Under the pieces are notes generated by a model, which made no database searches, was not told the DNA's origin, and saw only the letters and a program-made list of their open reading frames with translations. From contig JBCDJG010000007.1 in assembly GCA_038748065.1 (NCBI GenBank), positions 1-64,000 of the forward strand: 64,000 bases of DNA, read 5' to 3'. A program made the translations under genes and the position numbers. The DNA comes from JBCDJG01 sp038748065 (GTDB lineage: Bacteria; Pseudomonadota; Gammaproteobacteria; Pseudomonadales; Halieaceae). Positions 36,101-45,190 of this stretch are shown here, piece by piece. Within the stretch, counting starts at the first letter, position 1. Each line of letters starts with the position of its first letter.

Positions 36101-38778
36101 GACTGACTTGCCTTCCTCGGGCTTTTTTTAGCTCTACCCCCGCCTTTTCGGCCCTGCTCCTCTACCCACTTGCCGCCGCGATAGTGCGCCCGCCAGCCGG
36201 TGGCCTTGCCATCAGCTTCGGACATTACATACTGCTCCTTTTCCTTGCGGCTATAGCGGACCTGACTGCGGTTGCCGTCGCCATCGGCGACCGGAGCACT
36301 GAACAGGAAGGCGTATTTCGGGTCGATTTCGTCCTTGTGAGGCAAAAGCTCGTCCACAAAGGGCGCTCGCGTTTCGCGGTTCTTTGGAAACTGGCTAGCT
36401 GCCAGGAAGAGCCCGGCAGCCCCGTCGCGCAGCACGTAGGTGTCTTCGACCTTCTGGCAGACGAGCTCGGGCATGGGTACCGGATCCATCTTGGGTGGTG
36501 CCGGCTCACCGTTGCGCAGCAGTTTGCGCGTATTCTTGCAGGTCTCCACCGTGCAGCCAAAGTACTTGCCAAATCGCCCGGTTTTGAGCTGCATGTCGGC
36601 GCCGCACTTATCGCATTCAAGAATGGGGCCGTCGTAGCCCTTGATCTTGAACTTACCGTATTCGACCTCGAAACCGGGGCAGTCGGGGTTGTTGCCGCAG
36701 ACATGCAACTTGCGCTCCTCGTCAATCAGGTAGCTGTCCATGGCCGCATTACACAGGCTGCAACGATGTTTGCTGCGTAGCAGTCGCGACTCCGCCTCAT
36801 CATCGGCGTCTTCGCGTATCGCCTCATCCCCGGGCGTCAGGTTGATCGTATGCTTGCAACGCTCCTTGGGCGGCAGCGCATAGCCGGAGCAGCCCAGGAA
36901 AACCCCAGTACTGGCGGTACGAATCTGCATTGGCCGGTCGCAAACGCTGCACGGGATGTCCGTCATCGTCGGCTCATTCGGCTCCATGCCGGCCGGCTCC
37001 GGCTCTTCGGCAGTTTCTAATTGCCCGCGGAACTCGGCATAGAAGATATCCAGCAGTTCCTTCCAGTTCGATTGGCCCTCTGCCACCTCGTCAAGCAGCT
37101 CTTCCATGTTTGCCGTGAAGCCATAGTCGAGCAGGTTTGAGAAGCTCTTCTGCAATCGCTGTGTGACGATATCGCCCATTTTTTCCGCGTAGAAGCGCTT
37201 GTTCTCGAGGCGCACGTAACCCCGGTCCTGGATGGTAGAAATAATGGACGCATAGGTTGATGGGCGGCCGATGCCGCGCTTTTCCAGTTCTCGTACCAGG
37301 CTGGCCTCGCCGTAGCGTGGCGGCGGCTTGGTAAAGTGTTGCGCAGGCTCGAGTTCCGCGAGCGTCAACGCGTCGCCTTTTTTCATATCGGGCAACACTG
37401 CGCCTTCGTCCTTACGCCCAGCCGGCGGCTGCACACGCGTGAAGCCGTCAAAGCGCACCACCCTGCCCTTTACCGTGAGCTCGTAGTCACCGGCCGCTGC
37501 GGTAACAGTCGTGGCGGTGTACTCTGCGGCTGGCATCTGACAGGCAACGAACTGCCGCCAAATCAATTCATAGAGACGTTCAGCATCGCGCTCCATACCC
37601 TTGAGTGAAGTTTGCAGCACATTGACGTCTGAAGGCCGGATCGCCTCATGGGCCTCCTGCGCACCTTCCTTGGACGAGTAGAGGTTTGGCTTTTCCGGCA
37701 GATAGGCGGGCGGGAAGGTGGCGGCGATATAGTCTCGACAGGTGGCCACCGCTTCAGCCGATAGGTTGGTCGAGTCCGTCCGCATGTAGGTGATGTAGCC
37801 CGCTTCATACAGCCGCTGAGCCAGCATCATGGTTTTCTTGACGCTGAAACCAAGCCGCGTGCTCGCGCCCTGCTGCAGCGTAGACGTAATGTAGGGTGCA
37901 GGAGCTCGAGAGCGTGTCGGTTTGTCCTCGCGATCGCTGATACGATAGCTCAGTGACTGTAGAGCCTGCGTCGCCTCGTTTGTGTCCGTCTCGTTATTCG
38001 GCCGGAAGTTCTCGCCGCGGAACCGGCGTACCTGGAAGCGCGCCTGCTCGCCGGCTTCGGTGTCCAGGAGAGCGTGGATCTCCCAGTATTCCTCAGGGAT
38101 GAAGGCACGAATCTCGCGCTCGCGCTCCACGATAAGGCGCACAGCAACGGACTGTACGCGCCCGGCAGACAAGCCTCTGGCGACCTTGGACCACAGCAGG
38201 GGCGACACCATGTAGCCAACTACGCGATCCAGGAAGCGGCGCGCCTGCTGGGCATTGACCCGGTTGTAATCCAGATGAGACGGCTGCTCGAAGGCTTCCT
38301 GTATCGCCTTTTTGGTAATCTCGTTAAATACCACGCGCTGGTAGCGGGACTCATCCCCGCCAATCGCTTCGCGCAGGTGCCAAGCTATTGCCTCGCCCTC
38401 TCGGTCAAGGTCGGTCGCTAGATAGATTGCGTCCGAGCTCTCAGCCAGTTTCTTGAGCTCGGCGACGACCTTCTCCTTGCCGGGAAGCACCTCGTAATGC
38501 GCCTCCCAGTTTGAATCGGGGTCGATGCCCATGCGCTTCACCAGTTGCTCGCGAGCGCGTTTCTTTTTGTATTGCGCTTTTTTCTCCGGCGACATCTTGC
38601 GTGTCTTGGCCGCCTGCTTGGCCCGCTCTTTCGGGTCAACCGCGTTGCTGTTACTCCCGGGCGTCGGCAGATCGCGGATGTGCCCAACGCTGGATTTCAC
38701 CACGAAGTCCGATCCCAGGTATTTGTTGATCGTCTTCGCCTTAGCCGGCGACTCAACGATAACCAGTGACTTGCCCAT
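36097..38778 (-). CDS. topA: DNA topoisomerase I
   Basis: TopA relaxes negative supercoils. The protein is 893 aa from the chosen ATG (MGKSLVIVESPAKA, the canonical N terminus); an upstream in-frame Met adds 18 residues. It has the TOPRIM domain (VIVESPAKAKTI, ATDLDREGEAIAWHL), the catalytic Tyr in GYITYMRTDSTN, and C-terminal zinc ribbons with paired cysteines (CSVCDRP, CSLCNAAM, CDKCGADM) followed by a basic tail ending in GGGRAKKSPRK. It precedes the DUF6586 gene in an operon. Confidence 0.97.
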   Translation of the reverse strand: MGKSLVIVESPAKAKTINKYLGSDFVVKSSVGHIRDLPTPGSNSNAVDPKERAKQAAKTRKMSPEKKAQYKKKRAREQLVKRMGIDPDSNWEAHYEVLPGKEKVVAELKKLAESSDAIYLATDLDREGEAIAWHLREAIGGDESRYQRVVFNEITKKAIQEAFEQPSHLDYNRVNAQQARRFLDRVVGYMVSPLLWSKVARGLSAGRVQSVAVRLIVEREREIRAFIPEEYWEIHALLDTEAGEQARFQVRRFRGENFRPNNETDTNEATQALQSLSYRISDREDKPTRSRAPAPYITSTLQQGASTRLGFSVKKTMMLAQRLYEAGYITYMRTDSTNLSAEAVATCRDYIAATFPPAYLPEKPNLYSSKEGAQEAHEAIRPSDVNVLQTSLKGMERDAERLYELIWRQFVACQMPAAEYTATTVTAAAGDYELTVKGRVVRFDGFTRVQPPAGRKDEGAVLPDMKKGDALTLAELEPAQHFTKPPPRYGEASLVRELEKRGIGRPSTYASIISTIQDRGYVRLENKRFYAEKMGDIVTQRLQKSFSNLLDYGFTANMEELLDEVAEGQSNWKELLDIFYAEFRGQLETAEEPEPAGMEPNEPTMTDIPCSVCDRPMQIRTASTGVFLGCSGYALPPKERCKHTINLTPGDEAIREDADDEAESRLLRSKHRCSLCNAAMDSYLIDEERKLHVCGNNPDCPGFEVEYGKFKIKGYDGPILECDKCGADMQLKTGRFGKYFGCTVETCKNTRKLLRNGEPAPPKMDPVPMPELVCQKVEDTYVLRDGAAGLFLAASQFPKNRETRAPFVDELLPHKDEIDPKYAFLFSAPVADGDGNRSQVRYSRKEKEQYVMSEADGKATGWRAHYRGGKWVEEQGRKGGGRAKKSPRKASQS

Positions 38779-38880
38779 ACCTATCCGTTCATTAGGCCGG
38801 CCTGCCTTATAGCGGCCGGAAAAAACTCGCATATATAAGTGGCTATGCGCTGGCGGTCAAGAAAAATTGATCCAGATCGC

Positions 38881-39330
38881 TCACAGTTGTTCAGACCAAT
38901 TGTTGACGCTGGTGGCGATCACGTCCACATCCTCAAGCTCGCCCTGCTCTTGCCAGTAGACACCACAGCTGCCCTCTTCCAGGCTCACCGCCATTATCGA
39001 TTCCGGCAGTCTGGCGAGGGCCGGCGGCAGCCCACTACCCGCAGTCAGCCCCTGCCACATCTCGCCGCGACGAAGCCATGCCCCGCGCCGCATTTCACGG
39101 CTCCGCGACGGCGGAAGGCGTTTGGCGTAATAGATTACGCTGCCTTTGGGCGGTTGCGGCATCTGGGCGGAATTGCCGACCTCAGGCAGGTTCCGGAACT
39201 CCACAAACAGCCCAGCGAGCGCCGCTTTCTCGCGCATGGCAGCCTGCTGCTTCTGCCGTTTACTGGGCAGGAAATGCAGTAGAGGCGCCAGGGCTACGGC
39301 CACGATGGCGAGAATGAGCAGCAGTTTCAT
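38881..39330 (-). CDS. Hypothetical membrane-anchored protein
   Basis: A protein of about 149 aa with one N-terminal membrane helix (LLLILAIVAVALAPLLHFL), a basic KRQKQQAAMREKAA segment and a soluble C-terminal domain that should face the cytoplasm. The start at MKLLLILAI is chosen as the usual distance before the helix; a Met six codons earlier is possible. It is upstream of topA in the same direction. I do not recognise the family. Confidence 0.6.
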   Translation of the reverse strand: MKLLLILAIVAVALAPLLHFLPSKRQKQQAAMREKAALAGLFVEFRNLPEVGNSAQMPQPPKGSVIYYAKRLPPSRSREMRRGAWLRRGEMWQGLTAGSGLPPALARLPESIMAVSLEEGSCGVYWQEQGELEDVDVIATSVNNWSEQL

Positions 39331-39431
39331 CAATACCGTCTGATCCAAATCAAGTTTGCGCGGACAAGGCGCTTACCTCGCGCGATTCTATGCTATAACT
39401 GACGCAGAACGTCAAACACGGGGTACACATT

Positions 39432-39866
39432 ATGGCTGAATACACCAGCATCCTGGTCGCCGTGGATCTCAGCGAGGACTCCTCACTGGTAGGCCATCGC
39501 GCCCAGGCTGTTGCGGCAGGCTCTAAGGCACAACTCCATCTCATCCACGTTATCGAACCACTCAGTTTCGCTTACGGTGGCGATATCCCAATGGATTTCT
39601 CTGGTATCCAGGATGAGATTCATCAGCAGGCTGCCGCGCAGCTCAAGCGATTCGGTGAAGAACAGGGCATTCCTGAAGAGCGCCAGTACATAGTGCTTGG
39701 GCGCCCGGAGGTTGAGATTCACAGCAAGGCCGAGGAGCTGGCAGCAGACCTTATCGTGGTGGGCAGCCATGGTCGCTACGGATTGGCCTTGCTCATGGGT
39801 TCAACGGCCAACGGCGTGCTACATGGCGCGAGCTGCGATGTGCTGGCCGTGCGGGTGGGCACCTGA
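39432..39866 (+). CDS. uspA: Universal stress protein A family
   Basis: A 144-aa single-domain Usp protein. It starts YTSILVAVDLSEDS and ends with the ATP-binding pattern GSHGRYGLALLMGSTANGV, i.e. G-2x-G-9x-G-S/T, so it is of the nucleotide-binding type. Such proteins support survival in stasis and other stresses; the exact role is not known. It stands alone, divergent from the membrane protein gene and convergent with the glutaredoxin-like gene. Confidence 0.92.
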   Translation: MAEYTSILVAVDLSEDSSLVGHRAQAVAAGSKAQLHLIHVIEPLSFAYGGDIPMDFSGIQDEIHQQAAAQLKRFGEEQGIPEERQYIVLGRPEVEIHSKAEELAADLIVVGSHGRYGLALLMGSTANGVLHGASCDVLAVRVGT

Positions 39867-39903
39867 GCTCAAGTTCAGGCTCAGCCCTGCGCCGACCGTT
39901 GAG

Positions 39904-40146
39904 TTAAGCCTCCCCGGCGAGAAAGTTGCCAAGCTCTTTCATATCGAAGGGCCAGCCGAGCTCCTTTCCATCGCTCCGTCCGAGGACAGGAATACGTATT
40001 CCGTAGCGCTCAAAGAGCTCATCATCGTCGGCGATATCGATGTGCTCGATCTCGGGCCCGAGCCCGTTATCGCGCCACGCTTGCAACATGGACGCTGCCT
40101 GTTCGCATAAATGGCAAGCTGAGGTAGAATAGAGCGTAAATCGCAT
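39904..40146 (-). CDS. Glutaredoxin-like protein (DUF836 type)
   Basis: An 80-aa thioredoxin-fold protein beginning RFTLYSTSACHLC, with a CxxC-like site CHLC near residue 11-14 and the conserved cis-Pro in RIPVLGR. It resembles small glutaredoxin-family proteins of unknown partner. The chosen start (MRFTLYS) is the one that matches the fold; an upstream Met would add seven residues. It is divergent from the IclR-type regulator. Confidence 0.82.
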   Translation of the reverse strand: MRFTLYSTSACHLCEQAASMLQAWRDNGLGPEIEHIDIADDDELFERYGIRIPVLGRSDGKELGWPFDMKELGNFLAGEA

Positions 40147-40264
40147 CCGGCGTACTTCCCTTGGCATCGGCCCTCCAATAAAGCCCTTGGCACTTGACGC
40201 AGTCAGTCAGGGCGCTAACATAACCACAAGTTTAATAATCTATACTAATATCCGGGAGAGAGGC

Positions 40265-41173
40265 GTGGCTTTATTCTCACAACCCACTGCTCGCGCGTTG
40301 GCCATACTTGATCTGCTTATGGCCAATCCTAATCAGGAATTTGGCCTGACGGAAATGACGCGCCGCCTAAATTTGAACAAAGCGACCTGTCACGCAATTC
40401 TCACAACCATGGCGAACTACGGTTTTCTCGTACAGCATCCGAAAACCAAGGCTTATCGCCTCGGGCCATCCATCATCGCAGCCGGCAACGCAGCTTTCGC
40501 ACAGTTTCCGGTGCTTGAATATGCACGCCCCGAACTCGAGAGTATGACAAACGAACTCGGTATTGGCTTCGCCGTTACCGGTCGCTCCAAGCTTCATATG
40601 GTCCTTCTCGCCATGTATGGCTCTGCTACAGGGCTCATGGATCAGTTTCAGCTCGGACTGCGCCTGCCAAATACTGCACCCGTGGCAGCGTGCTTTACGG
40701 CATTCTCACAGGCCAAATACCTCGAGGAATGGCTGACGCGCGCTCACGATAGCCGTGGCGGTTACAACGAAAAGCTCGATCAACGGCTGCGTGTCTCACT
40801 CATTTCAATCCGAGCGCGCGGCTACGAGGTTACCCTGAAAACACAGGCGGAATCCGAACTATACAAGGAACTCAGCCGAATCCATTACTCGTGGAGCCTG
40901 ACCGAGTTGGAGGAAGCCACCAACCGATACCAGCGAGACCTTTGCGACGAGTACTATCATCTGGATAGAGTTGACCCGAAAGCGCGCTACGAGGTCAGCA
41001 CCATCTCAGTGCCCGTGTTTGTCTACAGGGATCTCCCTGTGATGTGCCTGGTGGCAGGCTCTATCGATGAGCCCATTTCGGGGGCACAGATTGAGGATAT
41101 TGCCTCACGCATGAAGGATTCCGCTGATCGTGTGACCGCCCTGGCACTCGGGCGCGAAAGCGTCGGCCAGTAG
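40265..41173 (+). CDS. IclR-family transcriptional regulator
   Basis: About 302 aa from a GTG at 40265 preceded by GGGAGAGAGG; an upstream ATG at 40187 lacks a clear ribosome site and would add 26 residues. The N-terminal winged helix (ARALAILDLLMANP, LTEMTRRLNLNKATCHAILTTM) and the dimerising effector domain are of IclR type. Family members bind small aromatic or carboxylic effectors. No catabolic gene is adjacent, so its target is unknown. Confidence 0.88.
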   Translation: MALFSQPTARALAILDLLMANPNQEFGLTEMTRRLNLNKATCHAILTTMANYGFLVQHPKTKAYRLGPSIIAAGNAAFAQFPVLEYARPELESMTNELGIGFAVTGRSKLHMVLLAMYGSATGLMDQFQLGLRLPNTAPVAACFTAFSQAKYLEEWLTRAHDSRGGYNEKLDQRLRVSLISIRARGYEVTLKTQAESELYKELSRIHYSWSLTELEEATNRYQRDLCDEYYHLDRVDPKARYEVSTISVPVFVYRDLPVMCLVAGSIDEPISGAQIEDIASRMKDSADRVTALALGRESVGQ

Positions 41174-41235
41174 CCCACCTCTGGCGCTGCCCGGGATCGG
41201 CGGCGCCATTAACCTAGCCGCTGGAGTAGGCAGCC

Positions 41236-42285
41236 TTGGATACCATGCCGCTGAAAACCCTGAACACGCTGCTACGCGTTGTTTTGGAACAGGGCTACCC
41301 GCTCGACCAGGCGCTCAGCCAAATCGGCCTCGACTTTAACCCACTGGATACCAGCACGCGCTCGTCTGCTGAAATCTCTACGGCCTGCTACAGCAAGCTG
41401 TATCGCCTGCTCATGGACATCCTGGAGGATGAAGCATTTGGGCTAGGCCAAGCCTATCATGCACCCCCGGGCACCTTCCGTATGATGTGCCTGTTCATCA
41501 TCCACTGCCAGACCTTGGAGCAGGCGCTCGTGCGCTCCTGGGAGTTTCACGACTACTGCGACCGCTTTCGCGGCGCGACGCAGGGATCGCGAGACGGGCC
41601 CCTACAGGCCATCGCCGGTACGGAGCGGGTGCTCTGCCTGTTTGAACGCAATAGCGCCCATGGACTCGCTGCCAGCGTTGCCCATGCCAATGTGCTGCTG
41701 ATGATGTATCGCTTCTACAGCTGGTTGATTGCGAGACCGCTGCCGCTGTTGGAAGTGCACCTGCGCGTACCGCGGCCGTCACACCCGGCTCACTACCAGG
41801 AGCTGTTTGGCTGCCCCGTGCGCTTCGACGAAGCGCATACCGGCTTGGTCATCAGTCAAAGCGTGCTGCAGTACCCCGTGGCACAAAACGAAGACAGCCT
41901 CAGGGACTTTCTTCGCCAGCTACCCTACCCGCTGGTGAAACGCAGCAAGCCCGGCCAGGTCAACAGCCTGAGCCAGCGTATCGAAGGTATGCTGACCAGC
42001 TATGCCAGCCAGAGACTGCCTAATGCCGAGCTCATGGCCAGACAGCTGAATATGTCGCCCCGCACCTTGCACCGCAAGCTCACGGCAGAAGGGACCAGCC
42101 TGCAGCAGATCAAGGATGATTTCAGGCGTGACCTGGCGATCCACTACATGGGCAGGCCCGAATTGACCATTGACGCGATCGCCACGCTCATGGGCTTCCA
42201 GGACAGCTCCGCTTTTTACCGCTCATTCAAGAAGTGGACAGGCAAATCCCCCGGTAGCTGGCGGCGGGCACAGCAGGATGATTGA
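41236..42285 (+). CDS. AraC-family transcriptional regulator
   Basis: A 349-aa protein with an N-terminal effector-binding domain of the AraC-type arabinose-binding (OruR-like) class and a C-terminal pair of helix-turn-helix motifs (MARQLNMSPRTLHRKLTAEG and IATLMGFQDSSAFYRSFKKW). The start appears to be TTG at 41236, five bases after AGTAGG; an ATG three codons later is too far from it. It overlaps the methyltransferase start by eight bases, so the two are likely cotranscribed. The regulated genes are not evident. Confidence 0.9.
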   Translation: MDTMPLKTLNTLLRVVLEQGYPLDQALSQIGLDFNPLDTSTRSSAEISTACYSKLYRLLMDILEDEAFGLGQAYHAPPGTFRMMCLFIIHCQTLEQALVRSWEFHDYCDRFRGATQGSRDGPLQAIAGTERVLCLFERNSAHGLAASVAHANVLLMMYRFYSWLIARPLPLLEVHLRVPRPSHPAHYQELFGCPVRFDEAHTGLVISQSVLQYPVAQNEDSLRDFLRQLPYPLVKRSKPGQVNSLSQRIEGMLTSYASQRLPNAELMARQLNMSPRTLHRKLTAEGTSLQQIKDDFRRDLAIHYMGRPELTIDAIATLMGFQDSSAFYRSFKKWTGKSPGSWRRAQQDD

Positions 42286-43099
42286 GGGCGGCAATGACAG
42301 CCCGGAGTACCTGGCCCGACGAGACTTCTTTCGCAGTATGCTCACGGTCTATGGTCGCAAACCCGTGCTCGAAGCGCTGAGCGACCATAGCCTCGATTGC
42401 CAGGTTCTACACCTGGCAATGAGCAATCGACCCGGGGGCATCCTGGCACGCATTCAGGCCTTGGCTGAGGCGCGAGGCGTGGCTATCCGCCAGCACAGCC
42501 GTAGTGCCCTGGCACGAATCTCGCGCAACGGAAAACAGGACCAGGGTGTCGCCATGGACATACGCTGCCCGCGCTTCGCCACTCTGGACCAATACTTGAA
42601 GGAGTTAGAGCCGGAGAGCGGAGCACGCCTGCTAGCGCTGGATAGTATCCATAATCCTCAGAATCTCGGCATGATCGTCCGCTCCGCCGTCGCCGGCGGC
42701 ATCAGTGGCCTGCTCTGGCCTCGCCAGGGTACCGCGGCGCCTGGCCCGCTGGTCATCAAATCCAGCGCCGGCACCCTATACCGGGCGCCAGTCATCAGCT
42801 GTGATTCTCTGCTCGACGCCCTCACAGCACTGCGCAAGCGAGGGGTCATGGTCTGCACGCTAAACGCCAGCGCCGAGGCATCGCTGTTCGATTGGCAACC
42901 ACGCAGCAGCGCAGTGTATGTGCTCGGCAACGAAACGGAAGGCGTATCGCAGGCCATCACCGACCTGGCAGACAGGGAGCTTGCGATTCCCATGCAAAAT
43001 GGCGTGGAGTCTCTCAATGTGGCGGTGAGCGCTGCTCTGGTCGCTTTCGCAGGCCAGATGTTCCAGCGAGGGCCCTCCCCATCCCACTCTGAGAGTTAA
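42278..43099 (+). CDS. TrmH/SpoU-family RNA 2'-O-methyltransferase
   Basis: A 273-aa protein with an N-terminal substrate-binding domain (MLTVYGRKPVLEALSD) and a C-terminal SPOUT fold carrying the three family motifs: NPQNLGMIVRSA, VLGNETEGVSQ and IPMQNGVESLNVAVSAAL. It uses S-adenosylmethionine to methylate rRNA or tRNA ribose; RlmB-like specificity is possible but unproven. The start is taken at the ATG overlapping the AraC gene stop. It ends one base before the convergent vWA gene stop. Confidence 0.88.
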   Translation: MIEGGNDSPEYLARRDFFRSMLTVYGRKPVLEALSDHSLDCQVLHLAMSNRPGGILARIQALAEARGVAIRQHSRSALARISRNGKQDQGVAMDIRCPRFATLDQYLKELEPESGARLLALDSIHNPQNLGMIVRSAVAGGISGLLWPRQGTAAPGPLVIKSSAGTLYRAPVISCDSLLDALTALRKRGVMVCTLNASAEASLFDWQPRSSAVYVLGNETEGVSQAITDLADRELAIPMQNGVESLNVAVSAALVAFAGQMFQRGPSPSHSES

Positions 43100-43100
43100 C

Positions 43101-44276
43101 TCACTTCGATAAAAAGGCCATCCCTTCTTCCAGCCCCTTCAGGGTCAGGGGATACATATGGCCTTCCATGAGCTGATTGGTCATGGCAATGGACTGCGTG
43201 TAGTCCCATTCGTCTTCGGGCACGGGGTTCAGCCAGATCACCTTGTCATAGGTCTGCCTGAGGCGTCGCATCCAAGCTTCACCCGGCTCTTCGTTCCAAT
43301 GCTCGACCGACCCGCCAGGCTGCACGATTTCATAGGGTGACATAGAGGCGTCACCGACGAATACGACCTTATAGTCGTGCGAGTACTTGTGCATGATGTC
43401 CAGCACCGAGTAGCGCTCGTTATGCCGACGGATATTGTTGCGCCAAACGCTCTCGTAGAGGAAGTTGTGGTAGTAGAAGTTCTCCATATGCTTGAACTCG
43501 GTGCGCGCAGCCGAGAACAGCTCCTCGCAAACCTTGACATGTGGGTCCATGGATCCGCCGACGTCGAAAAACAGCAGCACTTTGACAGCGTTGTGACGCT
43601 CCGGGACCAGCTTGATATCCAGCAGTCCGGCATTGCGGGCCGTTGAACTGATGGTGTCATCGAGATCGAGCTCTTCCGCAGCACCCGTGCGCGCGAACTT
43701 GCGCAGCCGACGCAGGGCGACCTTGATGTTCCGGGTTCCAATCTCGACGCTATCATCCAGGTTCTTGAAGTCGCGCCTGTCCCAGACCTTCACGGCCTTC
43801 TTGTTCTTGCCATTGGGACCGACTCGAATGCCCTCCGGGTGATAACCTTCCTGCCCGAAGGGCGAGGTACCACCGGTGCCGACCCACTTGTTGCCGCCTT
43901 CGTGCCGTTCCTTTTGCTCTTCGAGACGTTTCTTGAACTCTTCGATGAGCTTCTCCAGCCCGCCAAGTGACTCGATCTTTGCCTTGTCTTCCTCGGACAG
44001 CTGCTTCATGAACTCGCTGCGAAGCCAGTCATCCGGAATCATGGCTTCGATAATGTCATCAAGCGCTTCCAGCTCCTGAAAATGCAGGCTGAACGCACGG
44101 TCAAATCGGTCGAAGTACTTCTCGTCTTTGACCATACAGGTGCGGCTGAAGTAATAAAACTCGTCCATATCGGCAAAGACAATGTGCCGCTGCATGCCCT
44201 CGAGCAGGTCGAGCAACTCGCGTGTCGTAACGGGCACGCCAGCGTCGCGCAGGCCATGGAAAAAGTTAATCAACAT
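43101..44276 (-). CDS. CoxE-like von Willebrand factor A domain protein
   Basis: A 391-aa cytoplasmic protein of the CoxE type. The N-terminal part (FFHGLRDAGVPVTTRELLDLLEG) is typical, a charged middle region with GGNKWVGTGGTSPFG follows, and the vWA domain has FFDVGGSMDPH, where the metal site reads DxGxS rather than DxSxS. These proteins pair with MoxR ATPases as chaperone-like complexes that mature or activate enzymes. The gene follows the MoxR gene by ten bases. Confidence 0.88.
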   Translation of the reverse strand: MLINFFHGLRDAGVPVTTRELLDLLEGMQRHIVFADMDEFYYFSRTCMVKDEKYFDRFDRAFSLHFQELEALDDIIEAMIPDDWLRSEFMKQLSEEDKAKIESLGGLEKLIEEFKKRLEEQKERHEGGNKWVGTGGTSPFGQEGYHPEGIRVGPNGKNKKAVKVWDRRDFKNLDDSVEIGTRNIKVALRRLRKFARTGAAEELDLDDTISSTARNAGLLDIKLVPERHNAVKVLLFFDVGGSMDPHVKVCEELFSAARTEFKHMENFYYHNFLYESVWRNNIRRHNERYSVLDIMHKYSHDYKVVFVGDASMSPYEIVQPGGSVEHWNEEPGEAWMRRLRQTYDKVIWLNPVPEDEWDYTQSIAMTNQLMEGHMYPLTLKGLEEGMAFLSK

Positions 44277-44285
44277 AGCGACGCC

Positions 44286-45131
44286 CTAGCGGCTCTCGCG
44301 ACGATGCATAAAGGCCAATCGCTCAAGCAGATGCACGTCCTGCTCATTCTTCAGCAGGGCACCATACAGAGGCGGTATCGCCTTGGTAGGGTCTCGCTCG
44401 CGCAGGATTTCATCGGGAATGTCGTCTGCCATCAAGAGCTTGAGCCAGTCGATCAACTCCGAGGTCGAGGGCTTCTTTTTCAACCCCGGGATGGCGCGAA
44501 CATCAAAGAATACTTCCAGCGCTTCCTGCACCAGTGTCCGGGAAATGTCGGGATAGTGTACATCGACGATTTCGCGCATCGTGTCGCGGTCGGGGAAGTT
44601 AATGAAGTGAAAGAAACAGCGCCGCAGAAAGGCGTCAGGCAGTTCTTTTTCATTGTTGCTGGTTATGATGATGATGGGGCGATGCCTAGCCTTGATCGTC
44701 TGGCTCGTCTCGTAGACGAAGAACTCCATGCGATCGAGTTCAACCAGCAGGTCGTTAGGGAATTCGATATCTGCCTTGTCGACTTCATCAATAAGCAGAA
44801 CGACCTGCTCCTCTGAATCGAAGGCCTCCCACAGCTTGCCGCGCTTGATGTAATTGGCGATATCCTGCACCTTCTCGTCGCCAAGCTGGGAGTCTCGCAG
44901 GCGAGACACAGCATCGTACTCGTACAAACCCTGCTGCGCCTTGGTTGTAGACTTGATATGCCATTGGATGAGGCGCATACCCAGGCCCTGTGCCACTTCC
45001 TCGGCCAGCATGGTTTTACCCGTTCCCGGCTCACCCTTGATCAGCAGCGGTCGCTCAAGCGCGACAGCCGCATTAACCGCCATGCGCAGGTCGTCCGTGG
45101 CCACATAGCGTTCAGTACCTTCAAATTTCAT
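44286..45131 (-). CDS. MoxR-family AAA+ ATPase
   Basis: A 281-aa AAA+ ATPase with Walker A GEPGTGKTML, Walker B VLLIDEVDKAD, and sensor 1 IIITSNNEKELPDAFLRRC. The chosen ATG (MKFEGTERYVATDDLR) is the usual N terminus; an upstream Met lies inside the secreted vWA gene. MoxR proteins act with vWA partners in metal-centre insertion or envelope stress tolerance; both partners flank it. The client protein here is unknown. Confidence 0.93.
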   Translation of the reverse strand: MKFEGTERYVATDDLRMAVNAAVALERPLLIKGEPGTGKTMLAEEVAQGLGMRLIQWHIKSTTKAQQGLYEYDAVSRLRDSQLGDEKVQDIANYIKRGKLWEAFDSEEQVVLLIDEVDKADIEFPNDLLVELDRMEFFVYETSQTIKARHRPIIIITSNNEKELPDAFLRRCFFHFINFPDRDTMREIVDVHYPDISRTLVQEALEVFFDVRAIPGLKKKPSTSELIDWLKLLMADDIPDEILRERDPTKAIPPLYGALLKNEQDVHLLERLAFMHRRESR

Positions 45132-45190
45132 GTCCGTTCCAATATCAGATTGATGAGAGCGCCTCAGAGTAACCACAGGCCGAGAGCAGA

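Noticed and set aside
40187..40264. Upstream extension of the IclR-type regulator
   Set aside because: The ATG at 40187 has no ribosome site and the extension lacks family similarity; the GTG at 40265 has a strong one.
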